This document shows positions 60,805 through 64,000 of a stretch of DNA of 64,000 bases, one piece after another. Below the pieces are notes generated by a model. The model worked only from the letters and a program-made list of their open reading frames with translations, did no database searches and was not told the origin of the DNA. Position 1 is the first letter of the stretch. Each line of letters starts with the position of its first letter. This DNA comes from Spirochaetota bacterium (GTDB lineage: Bacteria > Spirochaetota > Spirochaetia > Treponematales > UBA12059), in the NCBI GenBank assembly GCA_022703505.1, contig JAKLDN010000003.1, positions 1 to 64,000 of the forward strand. The letters run 5' to 3'. The position numbers were made by a program, and so were the translations under genes.

Positions 60805-61988
60805 CGGCCCTGGCCCCCGACCTCCGAGCCTACCCGGCGCCTCCCCGGGTCCTCTCCCCGGCGGACATCCACCTCCAGTGGTTCGCCTCCCCGGAGGAGG
60901 AGGGGCGCACCGAGGAGCCTTCGGAGTACAAGCTCCGGAAGGCCCGGGAAGAGGGGCGGGTAGCCAAGAGCCAGGACCTGGTGGCGGCCATCGGCCTCCT
61001 GCTGACCGCGGTGACCCTGGCCATCCTGGCCCCCTGGATGCTCCAGACCCTGAGGGAGATGATCGTACGGTTCCTCAAGCTGTCCACGGAATCGGACATC
61101 GTGACCGACGGGGCCCTGGCCGCGGGCCTCTTCTTCCGGTACCTCCTCCGGCTCCTTCTGCCCCTGGCCTCGGTCGGAGTCCTGGCGGCTCTTTTCGGCA
61201 ACATCCTGCAGGTCGGGTTCCTCTTCTCCGTGAAACCCATCACCCCGGACTTCAAGAAGGTCGTCCCGAGGCTCGGGCAGTACTTCCAGAGGATCTTCTC
61301 GATGGAGGGCCTGTACAACCTCGGGAAGTCCATCCTCAAGATAGCGATCATCAGCACGGTGGCCTGGATCCTCGTGAACGGGGAGCTGGAGCGTCTCAGG
61401 AACCTCTACATGGCCCCCTTCTGGACCTCCGTCAAGCTGGTCTCCGGGATGATCCTGAAGCTCATCCTGGCCGTGGCGGTCACCCTCCTGGCCCTGTCCA
61501 TTCCGGACTACATGTTCCAGCGTCGGCAGTTTCTGGAGCGGATGAAGATGACCAAGCAGGAGGTCAAGGAAGAGCGTAAGATGCACGAGGGGGATCCCCA
61601 GGTGAAGGGCCGCCTCCGGGAGCGGATGCGCGACCTTCTGACCCGCAACATGGCGGTCAACGTCCCCAAGGCGGATGTCGTCATCACGAACCCGACCCAC
61701 TTCGCGGTGGCCCTGGAATGGGACCGCGAGTCCATGGCCGCCCCGATGGTGACCGCCAAGGGGATGGATGAGGCGGCCCTCCGCATCCGCCGCATAGCCG
61801 AGGACGCCCGGGTCCCGGTGGTGGAGAACCGGCCCCTGGCCCGGGCCCTGTACGCGGAAACCGAGATCGGCCAGACCATACCGGAGAAGTACTACCAGGC
61901 GATAGCCGCGGTCCTGGCCCACGTCTACGCCCTTTCCGACAAGGGCCGCCGCTACGCCCGGGCCGCCGGGGCGGAGGATCTGGCATGA
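60801..61988 (+). CDS. flhB: Export specificity switch protein FlhB
   Basis: 395 residues. Long N-terminal extension (about 1-40) before EEPSEYKLRKAREEGRVAKSQDL, four membrane segments and a cytoplasmic tail with the autocleavage motif NPTH (Asn297-His300). Cleavage switches export from hook to filament substrates. Confidence 0.95.
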   Translation: MTALAPDLRAYPAPPRVLSPADIHLQWFASPEEEGRTEEPSEYKLRKAREEGRVAKSQDLVAAIGLLLTAVTLAILAPWMLQTLREMIVRFLKLSTESDIVTDGALAAGLFFRYLLRLLLPLASVGVLAALFGNILQVGFLFSVKPITPDFKKVVPRLGQYFQRIFSMEGLYNLGKSILKIAIISTVAWILVNGELERLRNLYMAPFWTSVKLVSGMILKLILAVAVTLLALSIPDYMFQRRQFLERMKMTKQEVKEERKMHEGDPQVKGRLRERMRDLLTRNMAVNVPKADVVITNPTHFAVALEWDRESMAAPMVTAKGMDEAALRIRRIAEDARVPVVENRPLARALYAETEIGQTIPEKYYQAIAAVLAHVYALSDKGRRYARAAGAEDLA

Positions 61989-62026
61989 CCGGACGAACGC
62001 GCCGCCCGAGCCCGGAGGAGGCTTAG

Positions 62027-64000
62027 ATGTCCGATACCCAACGGGTCCTGAGGGACACCTTCCTGACGAACCGCTCGGACTTCGCCGTGGCCATCGGGGC
62101 CGTGGCGGTGGTCCTCATGATCATCATCCCGATCCCCACGGTGCTCCTGGACGCCCTGATGGCCTTCAACCTCACGATCAGCCTTTTGATCCTGCTGATC
62201 GTCCTGTATACCCGGAAGGCCACGGAGTTCTCCATCTTCCCGACCATGCTCCTGGTGACGACGATCTTCGGCCTGGCCCTGAACATCTCCTCCACCCGGC
62301 TCATCCTGACCCAGGGCAGCCGCTTCGACGGCCGCCTGATCCGCGCCTTTTCCACCTTCGTGGTGGGCTCCGGGGGCACCGAGGGCCTGGTGATCGGCTT
62401 CATCATCTTCATCGTGATCATCGCGGTCCAGGCCATCGTCATCACCAAGGGGGCGACGCGGATCGCCGAGGTGGCGGCCCGGTTCACCCTGGACGGTCTT
62501 CCGGTCAAGCAGATGGCCATCGAAAGCGAGTTCAACTCCGGGGCCATCACGGAGGAGGAGGCCCGGAGGCGCAAGGACGAGGTCCAGCGGGAGGTCGATT
62601 TCTACGGCCAGATGGACGGCGCCTCCAAGTTCGTGTCCGGGAACGTGAAGGTCGGGATCTTCATCTCCGTCATCAACATGCTGGGAGGCTTCGTGGTGGG
62701 CATGGTGATCCACTCCGAGAGCTTCCAGACCGCCATCGAGGCCTACACCTCCCTGACCATCGGGGACGGACTTCTGTCCCAGCTGCCGGCCCTCCTGGTG
62801 TCCGTGGCCACGGGCATCATCGTGACCCGGGCGAACTCCCAGGGAACCTTCGGCGGGGACGTGACGGCCCAGTTCTCCCAGAACGCCCGGATCTACTGGA
62901 TCGGGTCCGCGGTCCTGGCCGCCCTGGCCTTCCTGCCCGGCTTCCCCTGGTACGTCCTCCTTCCCATGGCGGCCTCCATGGCCTGGCTCGCGTTCCGCCT
63001 TTCCCGCAAGCAGCTCCGGGACGCGGAAGCCGCCAAGGCGCATCCCGCGGGCGCCAAGGCCAAGGGGGAGTCCGCCCAGGAGCTCTCGCCCGTGGTACCC
63101 CTGGATCCCATCAGCCTGGAGCTGGGCTACGGCCTCATCCCCCTGGTGGACCGGGACAAGGGGGCGGAACTCCTGGAGCGCATCACCCGGATCCGCAAGG
63201 AGAGCGCCCTGGACATGGGCCTGGTGGTGCCCCGCATCCGGATCATCGACAACATGCGCCTGGAGCCCAGCGAGTACTGCTTCAAGATCAAGGGTGTCGA
63301 GGTCGGGCGCGGAGTCATCCGGCTGGGCTACTACATGGCAATCAATCCCGGCGGGGTGACCGAGGAGATCCCCGGAGAGAAAACCCGGGATCCGGCCTTC
63401 GGCCTTTCCGCCCTCTGGATAGCCGAGGACCAGCGGGACAAGGCCGAGCGGGCGGGCTACACCGTGGTGGACGCCCCCAGCATCGTGGCCACCCACCTGA
63501 CGGAGATCATCAAACGGCACGCCTCGGAGATCCTGGGACGGCAGGAGATCCAGTCTATCCTGGACACACTCCGGAAGGACTATCCCGCGGTGGTGGAGGA
63601 CGCCCAGAAGCACCTCTCCCTGGGGGAGATCCAGAAGGTCATCCAGGCCCTCCTTCGGGAGCAGGTGTCGGTCCGCAACATGGTCGTGATCCTGGAGACC
63701 CTGGCGGACTACGCGGGCATCACCAAGGATCCCGGCTTCCTGGCGGAGAAGGTCCGCCAGGCCCTGGGGCGGCAGATCTGCCTGCAGTACGCGGACGCCA
63801 AGAAGGTCCTGCACGTCCTGACCATAGATCCGGACCTGGAGCAGAAGATCATCGAGAGCCGGGTGGAGTCCACGATGGGCAACATAGCCGCCCTGGAGCC
63901 GGCGGTGCAGCGGCAGTGGATCAAGGCCTTGACCCAGGCGGTCTCGGCGGTCCAGAAGCAGGGTTTCTTCCCGCTCATCCTCTGTTCGGAGGCGGCCCGG
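62027..64000 (+). CDS. flhA: Flagellar export protein FlhA, 3' end outside the window
   Basis: 658 residues visible, without a stop; family members are about 690-710, so roughly 40 residues are missing. Eight N-terminal membrane segments, the FHIPEP region (IAEVAARFTLDGLPVKQMAIE) and most of the cytoplasmic domain (VVDAPSIVATHLTEIIKRHA). FlhA is the export-gate motor/receptor. ATG 62027 follows GGAGGAGGC, 38 bases after flhB. Confidence 0.95.
   Translation, partial: MSDTQRVLRDTFLTNRSDFAVAIGAVAVVLMIIIPIPTVLLDALMAFNLTISLLILLIVLYTRKATEFSIFPTMLLVTTIFGLALNISSTRLILTQGSRFDGRLIRAFSTFVVGSGGTEGLVIGFIIFIVIIAVQAIVITKGATRIAEVAARFTLDGLPVKQMAIESEFNSGAITEEEARRRKDEVQREVDFYGQMDGASKFVSGNVKVGIFISVINMLGGFVVGMVIHSESFQTAIEAYTSLTIGDGLLSQLPALLVSVATGIIVTRANSQGTFGGDVTAQFSQNARIYWIGSAVLAALAFLPGFPWYVLLPMAASMAWLAFRLSRKQLRDAEAAKAHPAGAKAKGESAQELSPVVPLDPISLELGYGLIPLVDRDKGAELLERITRIRKESALDMGLVVPRIRIIDNMRLEPSEYCFKIKGVEVGRGVIRLGYYMAINPGGVTEEIPGEKTRDPAFGLSALWIAEDQRDKAERAGYTVVDAPSIVATHLTEIIKRHASEILGRQEIQSILDTLRKDYPAVVEDAQKHLSLGEIQKVIQALLREQVSVRNMVVILETLADYAGITKDPGFLAEKVRQALGRQICLQYADAKKVLHVLTIDPDLEQKIIESRVESTMGNIAALEPAVQRQWIKALTQAVSAVQKQGFFPLILCSEAAR

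Overview
The window is a GC-rich (about two thirds G+C by eye) spirochaete chromosome segment, most like a free-living or host-associated relative of Treponema. Three things point there. The order mraZ-rsmH-ftsL-murF-mraY-ftsW-ftsQ-ftsA-ftsZ, then dprA-topA-xer-hslVU, then the flgB flagellar operon, is the treponemal/borrelial arrangement. A FlbB-type periplasmic-flagellum collar protein follows fliJ. The hook protein FlgE carries the lysine/cysteine pair that forms the spirochaete lysinoalanine cross-link. No transposase, integron, prophage or CRISPR array was seen.

Layout. 1-3.9 kb: 3' part of an Lhr-type helicase, ending at a bidirectional terminator. 4-6.1 kb (minus): an EF-G-like GTPase. 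6.2-6.5 kb: tRNA-Pro(UGG) and tRNA-Arg(UCU) with three strong hairpins between them. 6.5-7.7 kb (minus): two unknown genes. 7.8-11.1 kb: infC-rpmI-rplT, ZapB-like and ZapA division proteins, omega subunit, miaA. 11.1-13.6 kb: small membrane exporter and a UvrD/Rep helicase. 13.7-17.5 kb (minus): rRNA methyltransferase and a 954-residue AAA-TPR protein. 17.7-25.3 kb: a signalling island with an HATPase protein, two PilZ-type proteins, an RsbU/RsbV/RsbW-like partner-switch set, a lipoprotein, TtcA and ComFB. 25.8-34.6 kb: division and cell-wall cluster. 34.6-42.3 kb: two Xer recombinases, TPR lipoprotein, dprA, topA, hslVU. 42.4-64 kb: one flagellar gene run, flgB to flhA (truncated by the window end), in which basal-body, hook, motor and export genes follow one another on one strand.

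How it works together. From 25.8 kb to the end every gene is on the plus strand and many overlap by 4-23 bases, so division, chromosome resolution and periplasmic flagellum synthesis are co-oriented over 38 kb. MraZ probably represses its own cluster through four 10-bp-spaced boxes at the start of the transcript. A hairpin followed by a good sigma-70-type promoter divides the flagellar run between the switch gene fliN/fliY and fliO. PilZ and ComFB proteins suggest a c-di-GMP input.

Most unusual items: (1) a dispersed family of 8-bp minisatellites (GTGAATAG and relatives) arranged as inverted arms at gene ends, often supplying the stop codon of the adjacent gene; (2) probable CTG start codons for ftsA and fliO, each behind a strong ribosome-binding site; (3) several genes whose promoter lies so close to the start codon that a leaderless mRNA is predicted; (4) a 39-base AT-only-like run of rare codons inside fliP; (5) an EF-G paralogue lacking the catalytic histidine.
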